A DNA stretch of 64,000 bases from Streptomyces parvulus (GTDB taxonomy: Bacteria; Actinomycetota; Actinomycetes; Streptomycetales; Streptomycetaceae), in the NCBI RefSeq assembly GCF_014648855.1, contig NZ_BMRX01000009.1:186001-250000 (forward strand), given 5' to 3'. The notes beneath the pieces are model-generated. The model made no database searches. It was not told where the DNA came from and saw nothing but the letters and a program-made list of their open reading frames with translations. Positions 28,906-36,565 of the stretch are shown here, piece after piece. Both the position numbers and the translations under genes were made by a program. Positions within the stretch are counted from its first letter, which is position 1. The number at the start of each line of letters is the position of its first letter.

Positions 28906-29394
28906 ATGGCCGACTCCAGTTTCGACATCGTCTCGAAGGTCGAGCGGCAGGAGGTCGACAACGCCCTCAACCAGGCCGCCAAGGAGATCTCGCAGCGCTA
29001 CGACTTCAAGGGCGTGGGCGCCTCGATCTCGTGGTCCGGGGAGAAGATCCTCATGGAGGCCAACTCCGAGGACCGCGTGACCGCCGTCCTCGACGTCTTC
29101 CAGTCCAAGCTGATCAAGCGCGGCATCTCGCTGAAGGCTCTGGACGCGGGCGAGCCGCAGCTCTCCGGCAAGGAGTACAAGATCTTCGCGTCGATCGAGG
29201 AGGGCATCTCCCAGGAGAACGCGAAGAAGGTCGCCAAGCTCATCCGCGACGAGGGTCCCAAGGGCGTGAAGGCGCAGGTGCAGGGCGAGGAGCTGCGGGT
29301 CTCGTCGAAGAGCCGTGACGACCTCCAGACGGTCATCTCCCTGCTGAAGGGCCAGGACTTCGACTTCGCGCTGCAGTTCGTCAACTACCGCTGA
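28906..29394 (+). CDS. yajQ: YajQ family (DUF520) nucleotide-binding protein
   Basis: 162 aa beginning MADSSFDIVSKVERQEVDNA, with AAGGAG 11 bases upstream of the ATG. Conserved YajQ sequence runs through the whole length: RYDFKGVGASI, QSKLIKRGISLKALD, ISQENAKKVAKLIRDEGPKG and LKGQDFDFALQFVNYR. YajQ homologues bind nucleotides, and a Xanthomonas member binds cyclic di-GMP; a role in Streptomyces is not established to my knowledge. It is followed by a very strong bidirectional terminator. Confidence 0.95.
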   Translation: MADSSFDIVSKVERQEVDNALNQAAKEISQRYDFKGVGASISWSGEKILMEANSEDRVTAVLDVFQSKLIKRGISLKALDAGEPQLSGKEYKIFASIEEGISQENAKKVAKLIRDEGPKGVKAQVQGEELRVSSKSRDDLQTVISLLKGQDFDFALQFVNYR

Positions 29395-29397
29395 GTC

Positions 29398-29451
29398 ACC
29401 GCGGGCGGGAGGGGCGGGCACCCGGCGGTGCCCGCCCCTCCCGCCCGCGGT
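29398..29451. terminator. Bidirectional terminator between yajQ and the GlsB-like gene
   Basis: Perfect 25-bp inverted repeat (29398-29422 and 29427-29451, loop CGGC), the longest perfect stem in the window, placed between two converging genes. Confidence 0.92.
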
Positions 29452-29461
29452 TCCCGCGCGG

Positions 29462-29728
29462 TCAGTCGCGTGAGTTGCCGAAGAGGAGCCGGTAGCCGAT
29501 CAGGAGCACCAGCGCGCCGCCGATCGCCGCCGCCCAGGTGGCGCCGTCGTAGAAGTCCTTGCTGATCGGGTGGTCCAGCCAGCGGGCCGATATCCAGCCG
29601 CCGATGAACGCCCCGGCGATGCCGATGACGGTCGTGCCGACCAGCCCGCCCGGGTCCCGTCCCGGCAACAGGAACTTGGCTATGGCCCCGGCCAGCAGCC
29701 CCAGGATGATCCAGCTGATGACGGTCAT
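29462..29728 (-). CDS. GlsB/YeaQ/YmgE family stress-response membrane protein
   Basis: 88-aa protein with three hydrophobic segments. MTVISWIILGLLAGAIAKFL, then PGRDPGGLVGTTVIGIAGAF (the family glycine-rich signature) and a C-terminal helix with AAAIGGALVLLIGYRLLF. Transglycosylase-associated-protein-like family, named only for its envelope location. The ATG at 29728 is preceded by an AGGG. Convergent with yajQ and divergent from an APC permease across 138 bp. Confidence 0.9.
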   Translation of the reverse strand: MTVISWIILGLLAGAIAKFLLPGRDPGGLVGTTVIGIAGAFIGGWISARWLDHPISKDFYDGATWAAAIGGALVLLIGYRLLFGNSRD

Positions 29729-29866
29729 GCCGTGACCCTGCCCTTCTCGCCGTGCCCGCACCTTCCCAGTGCCGGGGGTCCTGTCCTCCGCGGTGTTCAT
29801 GTCCTCTTGCCGGAGAGGACGTTGTGACCGCGTCCGGTGGTTGCGCCGATCAGTAGGGTGCGGCCC

Positions 29867-31111
29867 ATGACACCTGCGGGTTCGGAGTTGCGTCGCACGC
29901 TGGGTGTGGGCGACGCCGTCGTCGTGGGGCTCGGGGCGATGATCGGCGCCGGGATCTTCGCCGCCCTCGCTCCCGCCGCCGGCGCCGCCGGGACGGGGCT
30001 GCTGACCGGCCTCGCGGTCGCCGCCGCGGTGGCCTACTGCAACGCCATGTCCTCGGCGCGGCTGGCCGCCCGGCATCCCGTCTCCGGCGGGGCGTACGTC
30101 TACGGGCGCGAGCGGCTCGGTGAGTTCTGGGGCTGTCTGGCGGGCTGGTCGTTCATCGTCGGGAAGACGGCCTCCTGTGCTGCCATGGCGCTCACCGTGG
30201 GCGCGTACGTCTGGCCCGAGTGGTCGCATGTGGTGGCAGTCGCCGCCGTCGTGGCGCTGACCGCGGTGAACTACGGCGGTGTGCAGAAGTCCGCCTGGCT
30301 CACGCGGGTGATCGTGGCGGTCGTCCTGGCCGTCCTCGCTTCCGTGGTGGCGGTCTGTCTGGGGTCGGGTCGGTCCGATCCCGGGCGGCTGGGCGTCGGG
30401 GTGCCGGAGGGCGCCGGCGGGGTGCTGGAGGCGGCCGGGCTGCTGTTCTTCGCGTTCGCCGGGTACGCACGCGTCGCGACCCTGGGTGAGGAGGTGCGGG
30501 ATCCCCGGCGCACCATTCCCCGCGCGATCCCCCTGGCGCTGGGGATCGCGCTGGCGGTGTACGCGTGTGTCGCGGTGGCCGTCCTCTCCGTGCTGGGACC
30601 GGTCGCGCTGGGGCGGTCGCCGGCGCCGCTGGTGGACGCGGTGCGGGCGGCGGGCGTGGCGGAGCTGGCTCCGGTCGTGCGGGCGGGCGCGGGGGTCGCC
30701 GCCCTGGGTGCGCTGCTCGCGTTGATCCTCGGAGTGTCGCGGACGACGCTCGCCATGGCCCGGGACCGTCAGCTGCCCGAGGCGCTGGCGGCGGTGCATC
30801 CCCGTTTCCGGGTACCGCACCGGGCGGAGCTGGCGGTGGGCGCGGTGGTCGCCGTCCTGGCGGCGACGGTGGATCTGCGGGGCGCCATCGGTTTCTCCTC
30901 CTTCGGTGTGCTCGTGTACTACGCGGTGGCCAACGCGTCGGCCTGGACGCTGGACCGGTCGGCGGCGTCGCGGGTGGTGCCGGCGCTCGGACTCGTCGGG
31001 TGTGCGGTGCTGGCGTTCGCGCTTCCGGCGGCGTCAGTCGTCGTGGGTGTGGGTGTGCTGGCGGTGGGTGCGGTCGCGTACGGCGTGCGGGGGCGGCGGG
31101 CCTCTCGGTAG
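29867..31111 (+). CDS. APC family amino-acid permease
   Basis: 414-aa permease with about 12 hydrophobic helices. The signature of APC transporters is near the start (VGLGAMIGAGIFAALAPAAG) with SGGAYVYGRERLGEFWGC on helix 3 and FFAFAGYARVATLGEEVRDP in the helix 6-7 region. The GAGIF unwound helix and the Phe/Ala/Tyr pocket are typical of amino-acid/polyamine carriers; the substrate cannot be read. Start ATG 29867 is chosen over an upstream frame lacking hydrophobic character. A 20-bp hairpin (29801-29820) in the upstream gap might be an operator. Confidence 0.88.
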   Translation: MTPAGSELRRTLGVGDAVVVGLGAMIGAGIFAALAPAAGAAGTGLLTGLAVAAAVAYCNAMSSARLAARHPVSGGAYVYGRERLGEFWGCLAGWSFIVGKTASCAAMALTVGAYVWPEWSHVVAVAAVVALTAVNYGGVQKSAWLTRVIVAVVLAVLASVVAVCLGSGRSDPGRLGVGVPEGAGGVLEAAGLLFFAFAGYARVATLGEEVRDPRRTIPRAIPLALGIALAVYACVAVAVLSVLGPVALGRSPAPLVDAVRAAGVAELAPVVRAGAGVAALGALLALILGVSRTTLAMARDRQLPEALAAVHPRFRVPHRAELAVGAVVAVLAATVDLRGAIGFSSFGVLVYYAVANASAWTLDRSAASRVVPALGLVGCAVLAFALPAASVVVGVGVLAVGAVAYGVRGRRASR

Positions 31112-31169
31112 GGGTGCCCGGTCGGTCGGGCGCGGATGCGTCGTATGGAGCCAGGGTGGGTCGAGGCTC

Positions 31170-31760
31170 TCAGGAGGCGTGGAGGGGCGGGGTGGCCGTC
31201 GCGGGATCCCTGCCCGTCCGCCGGGCGAAGTCGGCCCACGGGAGCAGGTCCGGTCCCTCGCTGTCCTCCTCGTACCAGCCCGTGCCGTCGAGCCAGGTCC
31301 GCAGCCAGTCCGCGAGGCTCGGGGCGTCGAGGTACCAGGCCTGGTCGGCATCGCCGGCGTTGGGCTCGAAGAGGAGGACGGTGGCCTGCGGGGAACGGCA
31401 GTCCACGCAGGCGTACATCGCGCAGCCCCAGTGGGATATCGGCAGGACGCCCTCGGGCCAGGGCCAGTCGGGGTCCTTGCGTCCGCCCTCCCGGTTGGCG
31501 AGGTACTGGGGGACGGCCGCGGGCTCGTCGGCGGGCGGGCTGTCGAGCAGGGGCAGCAGACCGTACTCCGGGCCGAATCCGCCGTCGCCTATCCGTCGGT
31601 ACAGCTCGGTGAGCAGGGGAGGCAAGGGGAAGCCGAGGGCGGCCTCGGCCCGGGACGGGGCCGTCCGGTCCACGGGTGCGGGCAGGGAAGCCCAGCCCCA
31701 CGGGCGGGTGTTGCGTGCCTTGTCGGCCACCCGTGCCAGCAACTGCTCGTTCTCGGTCAT
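31170..31760 (-). CDS. SMI1/KNR4 (SUKH) domain protein
   Basis: 196 aa. The central part AEAALGFPLPPLLTELYRRI, followed by GDGGFGPEYGLLPL, is the SUKH superfamily signature; the C-terminal half contains a Trp-rich, Cys-containing region (HWGCAMYACVDCRSPQATVL). Bacterial SUKH proteins are often immunity factors for polymorphic toxins, though many are orphans. No toxin or secretion gene is adjacent here, so the function is open. Upstream is the HtpX/YccF pair; downstream is the APC permease, which ends 58 bp away on the opposite strand. Confidence 0.8.
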   Translation of the reverse strand: MTENEQLLARVADKARNTRPWGWASLPAPVDRTAPSRAEAALGFPLPPLLTELYRRIGDGGFGPEYGLLPLLDSPPADEPAAVPQYLANREGGRKDPDWPWPEGVLPISHWGCAMYACVDCRSPQATVLLFEPNAGDADQAWYLDAPSLADWLRTWLDGTGWYEEDSEGPDLLPWADFARRTGRDPATATPPLHAS

Positions 31761-31857
31761 GCGTTCATGATGCAGGCCGCCACCGACATCCGGGCGGGCC
31801 TGTGGACAACCCGGAGGCTGTGGACAACTCGGCCCCTCCGAAGGCTCCGCAGCCGCT

Positions 31858-32274
31858 CTACCAGCCGGTCTGCCGGCCCCCCGCGGTGGCCGTGAACGGC
31901 TGGTCCGTCCGTACGATCTCGCGTCCCATCGGGAGCAGCGAGACGGGGATCAGCTTGAAGTTGGCGACGCCGAGCGGGATACCGATGATCGTGACGCACA
32001 GCGCGATGCCCGTGACGATGTGGCCGAGGGCGAGCCACCAGCCCGCCAGGACCAGCCACAGCACGTTGCCGACGCAGGAGGGGGCTCCGGCGCCCGGGCG
32101 CTCAACCGCCGTGTAGCCGAAGGGCCAGAGGGCGTAGACGCCGATGCGGAAGGCCGCGATGCCGAACGGGATTCCGATGATCGTGACGCAGAGCAGCACG
32201 CCCGCGAGCAGGTAGGCCAGGAACAGCCAGAAGCCGCTGAGCACGAGCCAAATGACGTTGAGGATGGTCTTCAC
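31858..32274 (-). CDS. YccF domain integral membrane protein
   Basis: 138 aa with two YccF repeats: NVIWLVLSGFWLFLAYLLAG with LCVTIIGIPFGIAAFRIG, then NVLWLVLAGWWLALGHIVTG with LCVTIIGIPLGVANFKLI. The duplicated CVTIIGIP motif is diagnostic. Four membrane segments. The GTG start overlaps the htpX stop by three bases (GTGA), so they are translationally coupled. The family's biochemical role is unknown; linkage to htpX suggests envelope maintenance. Confidence 0.88.
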   Translation of the reverse strand: MKTILNVIWLVLSGFWLFLAYLLAGVLLCVTIIGIPFGIAAFRIGVYALWPFGYTAVERPGAGAPSCVGNVLWLVLAGWWLALGHIVTGIALCVTIIGIPLGVANFKLIPVSLLPMGREIVRTDQPFTATAGGRQTGW

Positions 32275-33134
32275 TGCTGACGACCTGCCATCTTTTCGAG
32301 CCGGGCGATTCGCTCCGCCATCGGCGGGTGGGTGGAGAACATCTTCGACAGCCCCTGTCCGGGTCGGAACGGGTTGGCGATCATCATGTGGCTGGCCGTC
32401 TCGATGCGGGGCTCCGGGGGCAGCGGAAGCTGCTTGGTCCCCGCCTCGAGTTTGCGCAGGGCGCCGGCGAGGGCGATGGGGTCGCCGGTGAGCTGTGCGC
32501 CGGAGGCGTCGGCCTCGTACTCCCTGGAGCGGCTGATGGCCAGCTGGATGACGGTGGCTGCGAGCGGACCGAGGAGCATGATGAGGAGCATGCCCAGCAG
32601 ACCCGGCCCGTCATCGTCGTTCGAGCGTCCGACGGGGATCAGCCAGGCGAAGTTGACCAGGAACATGATCACGGAGGCCAGAGCGCCCGCGACGGACGAG
32701 ATCAGGATGTCCCGGTTGTAGACGTGGCTCAGTTCGTGCCCGATGACGCCGCGCAGCTCGCGCTCGTCGAGCAGGCGCAGGATGCCCTCGGTGCAGCACA
32801 CGGCCGCGTTGCGCGGGTTGCGTCCGGTCGCGAAGGCGTTGGGCGCCTCGGTCGGTGAGATGTAGAGGCGCGGCATGGGCTGGCGGGCCTGCGTGGAGAG
32901 CTCCCGGACCATGCGGTAGAGCGCCGGGGCCTCGAACTCGCTGACCGGCCGGGCCCGCATGGCGCGCAGCGCCAGCTTGTCGCTGTTCCAGTACGCGTAC
33001 GCGTTGGTGCCCAGGGCGACGAGTACGGCGACGACGAGCCCGGGCCGGCCGAAGAAGCTGCCGATGACGATGATGAGTGCCGACAGTCCCCCGAGGAGTA
33101 CTGCGGTCCTGAGCCCGTTGCGCCGGCGGTGCAC
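32271..33134 (-). CDS. htpX: M48 family zinc metalloprotease HtpX
   Basis: Membrane protease for quality control of integral membrane proteins. 287 aa from GTG 33134, with GGAGGG upstream. Two N-terminal membrane helices (VLLGGLSALIIVIGSF and LVVAVLVALGTNAYAY), the catalytic HELSH (His133, Glu134, His137), further membrane segments (ASVIMFLVNFAWLIPV, LLIMLLGPLAATVIQL), and REYEAD supplying the third zinc ligand. The C-terminus has STHPPMAERIARLE, conserved in HtpX. Overlaps yccF downstream. The 260 bp between it and nuoN hold only small hairpins. Confidence 0.93.
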   Translation of the reverse strand: MHRRRNGLRTAVLLGGLSALIIVIGSFFGRPGLVVAVLVALGTNAYAYWNSDKLALRAMRARPVSEFEAPALYRMVRELSTQARQPMPRLYISPTEAPNAFATGRNPRNAAVCCTEGILRLLDERELRGVIGHELSHVYNRDILISSVAGALASVIMFLVNFAWLIPVGRSNDDDGPGLLGMLLIMLLGPLAATVIQLAISRSREYEADASGAQLTGDPIALAGALRKLEAGTKQLPLPPEPRIETASHMMIANPFRPGQGLSKMFSTHPPMAERIARLEKMAGRQQ

Positions 33135-33395
33135 GGTACGCCCTCCAAGTGGTGCGGCAGGGGAACCCTTCGCTTGCTGGTCTCGCTCGCTGTGGTTGCT
33201 TCCTGGTCTCCGGTGCCACTGGTGCCGTGGCGTCACGTCCAGTGGACCCTTCCGTACTGGTCAACGCCAGGCGAGGGCCACCAGTTCCCCGGCGCTCTCG
33301 GCGGGAGGCGTGGTCCGTACGGGTGACGGACCCCGGCGCGGGCACGCGCGCGGGGAGGACGGACGCGGTACGCGCGGGTGCCGGGGCGGCCCGGC

Positions 33396-34964
33396 TCAGA
33401 AGAGGCCGGTGCCGGTGAAGCGCAGGATCAGCTGGGGTGCTCCCGAGAGGGCGAGGGCGAGGACCGCCGCCACGGTGATCGCCGCCGTGAGGGGGGCGGG
33501 CACGCGGTGGCCGGGGGCCGGCTCGGCGGGCGCCCGGAACAGCAGGGCGGTCCACTGGAGGTAGTAGAAGAGCGCGATCACGACGTTGACCGCCATGACG
33601 ACGGCCAGCCAGCCGAGTCCGGCGTCGACCGCCGCGGAGAAGACGGTGACCTTGGCGAACAGGCCGATGACGCCGGGCGGCAGCCCGGCGAGGCAGAGCA
33701 GGAAGAACGCCAGGAGCAGGGCGGTGAGGGGGTTGGACGCGTACAGGCCGCGGTAGTCCGCGACGCGGTTCAGGGACCGGGTGCGGCCCACCAGGGCGGC
33801 CACCGCGAAGGCGCCGAGGTTCACGGCGGCGTACATGAGGGCGTAGGCGACGGTGGAGCCGATGGACCGTTCCGGGTCGTCGGAGTACGCGGCGGCGGCG
33901 ATCGGCACCAGGAGGTAGCCGGCCTGGCCGACGGAGGACCAGGCGAGCAGGCGTACCGCGCTGTACGCGCGCGTGGCCTGCTGCCGGAGGGCTCCGACGT
34001 TGCCGACGGTCATGGTGAGGGCGGCCAGCGCCGCCAGGGCGGGGCCCCAGACGTCGGCGTAGGACGGGAGGGCGACGACCGTGACGAGGATCAGGCCGGA
34101 GAAGCCGACCGCCTTGCCGATCACCGACAGGTACGCCGCGATCGGCAGGGGTGCGCCGACGTAGGTGTCGGGCACCCAGAAGTGGAAGGGCACGGCCGCC
34201 GTCTTGAAGGCGAAGCCGACGAGGGTGAGGACGACGCCGGTCTGGACGAGCGTGGTGAGCCGGCCGTCGACGTGCTGGATGCGGTCGGCCACCTCGGTGA
34301 GGTAGAGGGTGCCGGTGGAGGCGTACACGAAGCTGATGCCCATGAGGCTGACCGCGGTGGCGGTGACCGAGGACAGGAAGAACTTCAGGGCGGCCTCGGA
34401 GGACCTGCGGTCGCCCTGGCGCAGGCCCACCAGGGCGAAGGCGGGCAGGGAGGCGACCTCCAGGGCGACGATCAGGGTCGCGAGGTCGCGGGAGGCGGGC
34501 AGCAGCGCGGCGCCGGCCGCCGAGGACAGCAGCAGGAACCAGAACTCGCCCTCGGGCAGTCCCCGCTCGGCGTCCTTGACGGCGGTGACCGAGAGGAGCG
34601 CGGTGACCAGGGCGCCGCCTAGGACGAGGAACTGGACGACGAGGGTGAAGGTGTCCGCGGTGTAGCTGCAGACTCCCGCGTCGCCGGTCCGGCAGAAGGT
34701 CGAGCGGTCGCCGTTCACCAGGGGCAGCAGCATGAGCGCCGCGGCGGCGAGTCCCGCGACCGACATCCAGCCGAGCAGCGGCTTCCGGGCGTCCTTGAGG
34801 AACAGGTCGGTGACGAGGACGGCGAGTCCGACGACGGCCGCGATGGTGGGCGGCGCGATGGCGAGCCAGTCGACGGACTGGACGAGGTTCTGGGCCAGGG
34901 GCTGGTGCGCGGATCCGGCGAGCGCGTGCGCCGGTCCGGCGAGGTCGTGGGCCTGCAAGCTCAT
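33396..34964 (-). CDS. nuoN: NADH-quinone oxidoreductase subunit N (second copy type)
   Basis: Antiporter-like proton-pumping subunit of Complex I, 522 aa with about 14 hydrophobic helices. The Complex I fingerprint lies in ALKFFLSSVTATAVSLMGIS and TLVGFAFKTAAVPFHFWVPD, with the conserved lysine in FAFKTAAVPFHFW. The ATG at 34964 overlaps the nuoM stop by four bases. Last gene of the ten-gene nuo operon here. This cluster lacks nuoD-G, so the protein probably works with products encoded elsewhere. Confidence 0.95.
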   Translation of the reverse strand: MSLQAHDLAGPAHALAGSAHQPLAQNLVQSVDWLAIAPPTIAAVVGLAVLVTDLFLKDARKPLLGWMSVAGLAAAALMLLPLVNGDRSTFCRTGDAGVCSYTADTFTLVVQFLVLGGALVTALLSVTAVKDAERGLPEGEFWFLLLSSAAGAALLPASRDLATLIVALEVASLPAFALVGLRQGDRRSSEAALKFFLSSVTATAVSLMGISFVYASTGTLYLTEVADRIQHVDGRLTTLVQTGVVLTLVGFAFKTAAVPFHFWVPDTYVGAPLPIAAYLSVIGKAVGFSGLILVTVVALPSYADVWGPALAALAALTMTVGNVGALRQQATRAYSAVRLLAWSSVGQAGYLLVPIAAAAYSDDPERSIGSTVAYALMYAAVNLGAFAVAALVGRTRSLNRVADYRGLYASNPLTALLLAFFLLCLAGLPPGVIGLFAKVTVFSAAVDAGLGWLAVVMAVNVVIALFYYLQWTALLFRAPAEPAPGHRVPAPLTAAITVAAVLALALSGAPQLILRFTGTGLF

Positions 34965-36559
34965 CGGGTGCCTCCTGAGAGGAGCTGCTGCACGGCCGGG
35001 TCGGTCAGCCCGAGGAGGGTCCTCGGCCACAGCCCGGCGACGACGGTGAGGGCGACGAGCGGGGTCCAGGCGGCGAACTCGAACGTGCGTACGTCGGCGA
35101 GCTTGGGGGCTTCCGGCCGCTGGGCGCCCATGCAGACGCGGCGGACCACGATCAGCATGTACGCGGCCGTCAGCAGGGTGCCGAACGCGGCGATCGCCAT
35201 GAACGTGAGGAAGGCCGGCCGGCTGAGGTCGTCGTGGGGGTCGAAGGCGCCGAACAGGGCCAGCATCTCGCCCCAGAACCCGGCCAGGCCCGGCAGGCCG
35301 AGCGATGCGACCGCGGCGAAGGCGAGCAGACCGCCGAGGCGGGGCGCCTTGCCGTACAGCGCGGCGCCGGTCTCCTCGGCGAGTGTGTCGAGGTCGGTGG
35401 TGCCGGTGCGGTCCTTGAGCGCGCCGACCACGAAGAAGAGCAGGCCGGTGATGAGGCCGTGGGCGATGTTGGCGAACAGGGCGCCGTTCACGCCGGTCGG
35501 GGTCATGGTCGCGATGCCGAGCAGCACGAAGCCCATGTGGCCGACGGAGGAGTAGGCGATGAGGCGCTTGAGATCGCCCTTCGCGCCCCGTCTGGCGAGG
35601 GCGAGGCAGGCCAGGGAGCCGTAGATGATGCCGACCACGGCGAAGGCGGCGAGGTAGGGCGCGAACGTGCTCATGCCGTCCGGCGCGATGGGGAGCAGGA
35701 TCCGCACGAACCCGTACGTACCCATCTTGAGCAGTACGCCGGCCAGCAGGACCGAGCCGACGGTCGGCGCCGCGGTGTGGGCGTCCGGCAGCCAGCTGTG
35801 CAGCGGCCACATCGGGGTCTTCACCGCGAGTCCGATCCCGATCGCCAGAACGGCGATGACCTGCACGGATGTGGTCAGCGACCGGCCGTTGTCAGTGGCG
35901 AGTGCCACCATGTCGAATGTGCCCGCCGTGATTCCGATCACGAGCAGACCGAGCAGCATGACGACGGAGCCGAGGAGCGTGAAGAGGATGAACTTCCATG
36001 CGGCCCCGGCCCGTCCCTCGCCGCCCCAGCGGGCGATGAGGAAGTACATCGGGATGAGGACCGTCTCGAAGGCGAGGAAGAACAGGATGAGGTCGAGGGC
36101 GGCGAAGGTGGCGAGGGTGCCGGCCTCCAGGACGAGCAGCAAGGCGACGAAGCCCGCCGGGCCCTTGCCGCCGGAGTGGGTCTCGGGCCGCTCGTCCCGC
36201 TGCCTGAAGTACGAGTAGAGCGCGCAGAGGAAGGTCAGCAGCGCGGTCAGGACCAGGAGGGGGAGGGAGATGCCGTCGATGCCGAGGTGGATGCGCACGT
36301 CGAGTGCCGGGATCCAGCTGATGTCCGTGCTGGCCTGCATCTTCGACGGATGGTCGTGGTCGAAGCCGAGCACGAGGACGATCGCCGCGATGAGTACGGC
36401 ACCGGTGACGGTGACTCCGTGCCGCAGGACGGCCTGCTCGGGAGACTTCCCCTTCAGCCCGGGCGGGGCGGGCAGCAGAGCGGTGACGGCGCCGAGGAGC
36501 GGGCCGACGACGACGAACGCCAGAAGAAACTGCATCACGGACTCGTTGATATCGATCAC
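34961..36559 (-). CDS. nuoM: NADH-quinone oxidoreductase subunit M
   Basis: Second antiporter-like proton channel, 532 aa. Visible family motifs: LGIDGISLPLLVLTALLTFL, AFETVLIPMYFLIARWGGEG, LAVKTPMWPLHSWLPDAHTA (key lysine and the WPLHSWLPDAHT signature), KRLIAYSSVGHMGFVLLGIA and SLGLPGLAGFWGEMLAL. The GTG start (36557-36559) is six bases after the nuoL stop; the 3' end overlaps nuoN by four bases. Confidence 0.96.
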   Translation of the reverse strand: MIDINESVMQFLLAFVVVGPLLGAVTALLPAPPGLKGKSPEQAVLRHGVTVTGAVLIAAIVLVLGFDHDHPSKMQASTDISWIPALDVRIHLGIDGISLPLLVLTALLTFLCALYSYFRQRDERPETHSGGKGPAGFVALLLVLEAGTLATFAALDLILFFLAFETVLIPMYFLIARWGGEGRAGAAWKFILFTLLGSVVMLLGLLVIGITAGTFDMVALATDNGRSLTTSVQVIAVLAIGIGLAVKTPMWPLHSWLPDAHTAAPTVGSVLLAGVLLKMGTYGFVRILLPIAPDGMSTFAPYLAAFAVVGIIYGSLACLALARRGAKGDLKRLIAYSSVGHMGFVLLGIATMTPTGVNGALFANIAHGLITGLLFFVVGALKDRTGTTDLDTLAEETGAALYGKAPRLGGLLAFAAVASLGLPGLAGFWGEMLALFGAFDPHDDLSRPAFLTFMAIAAFGTLLTAAYMLIVVRRVCMGAQRPEAPKLADVRTFEFAAWTPLVALTVVAGLWPRTLLGLTDPAVQQLLSGGTR

Positions 36560-36565
36560 GCCTGC

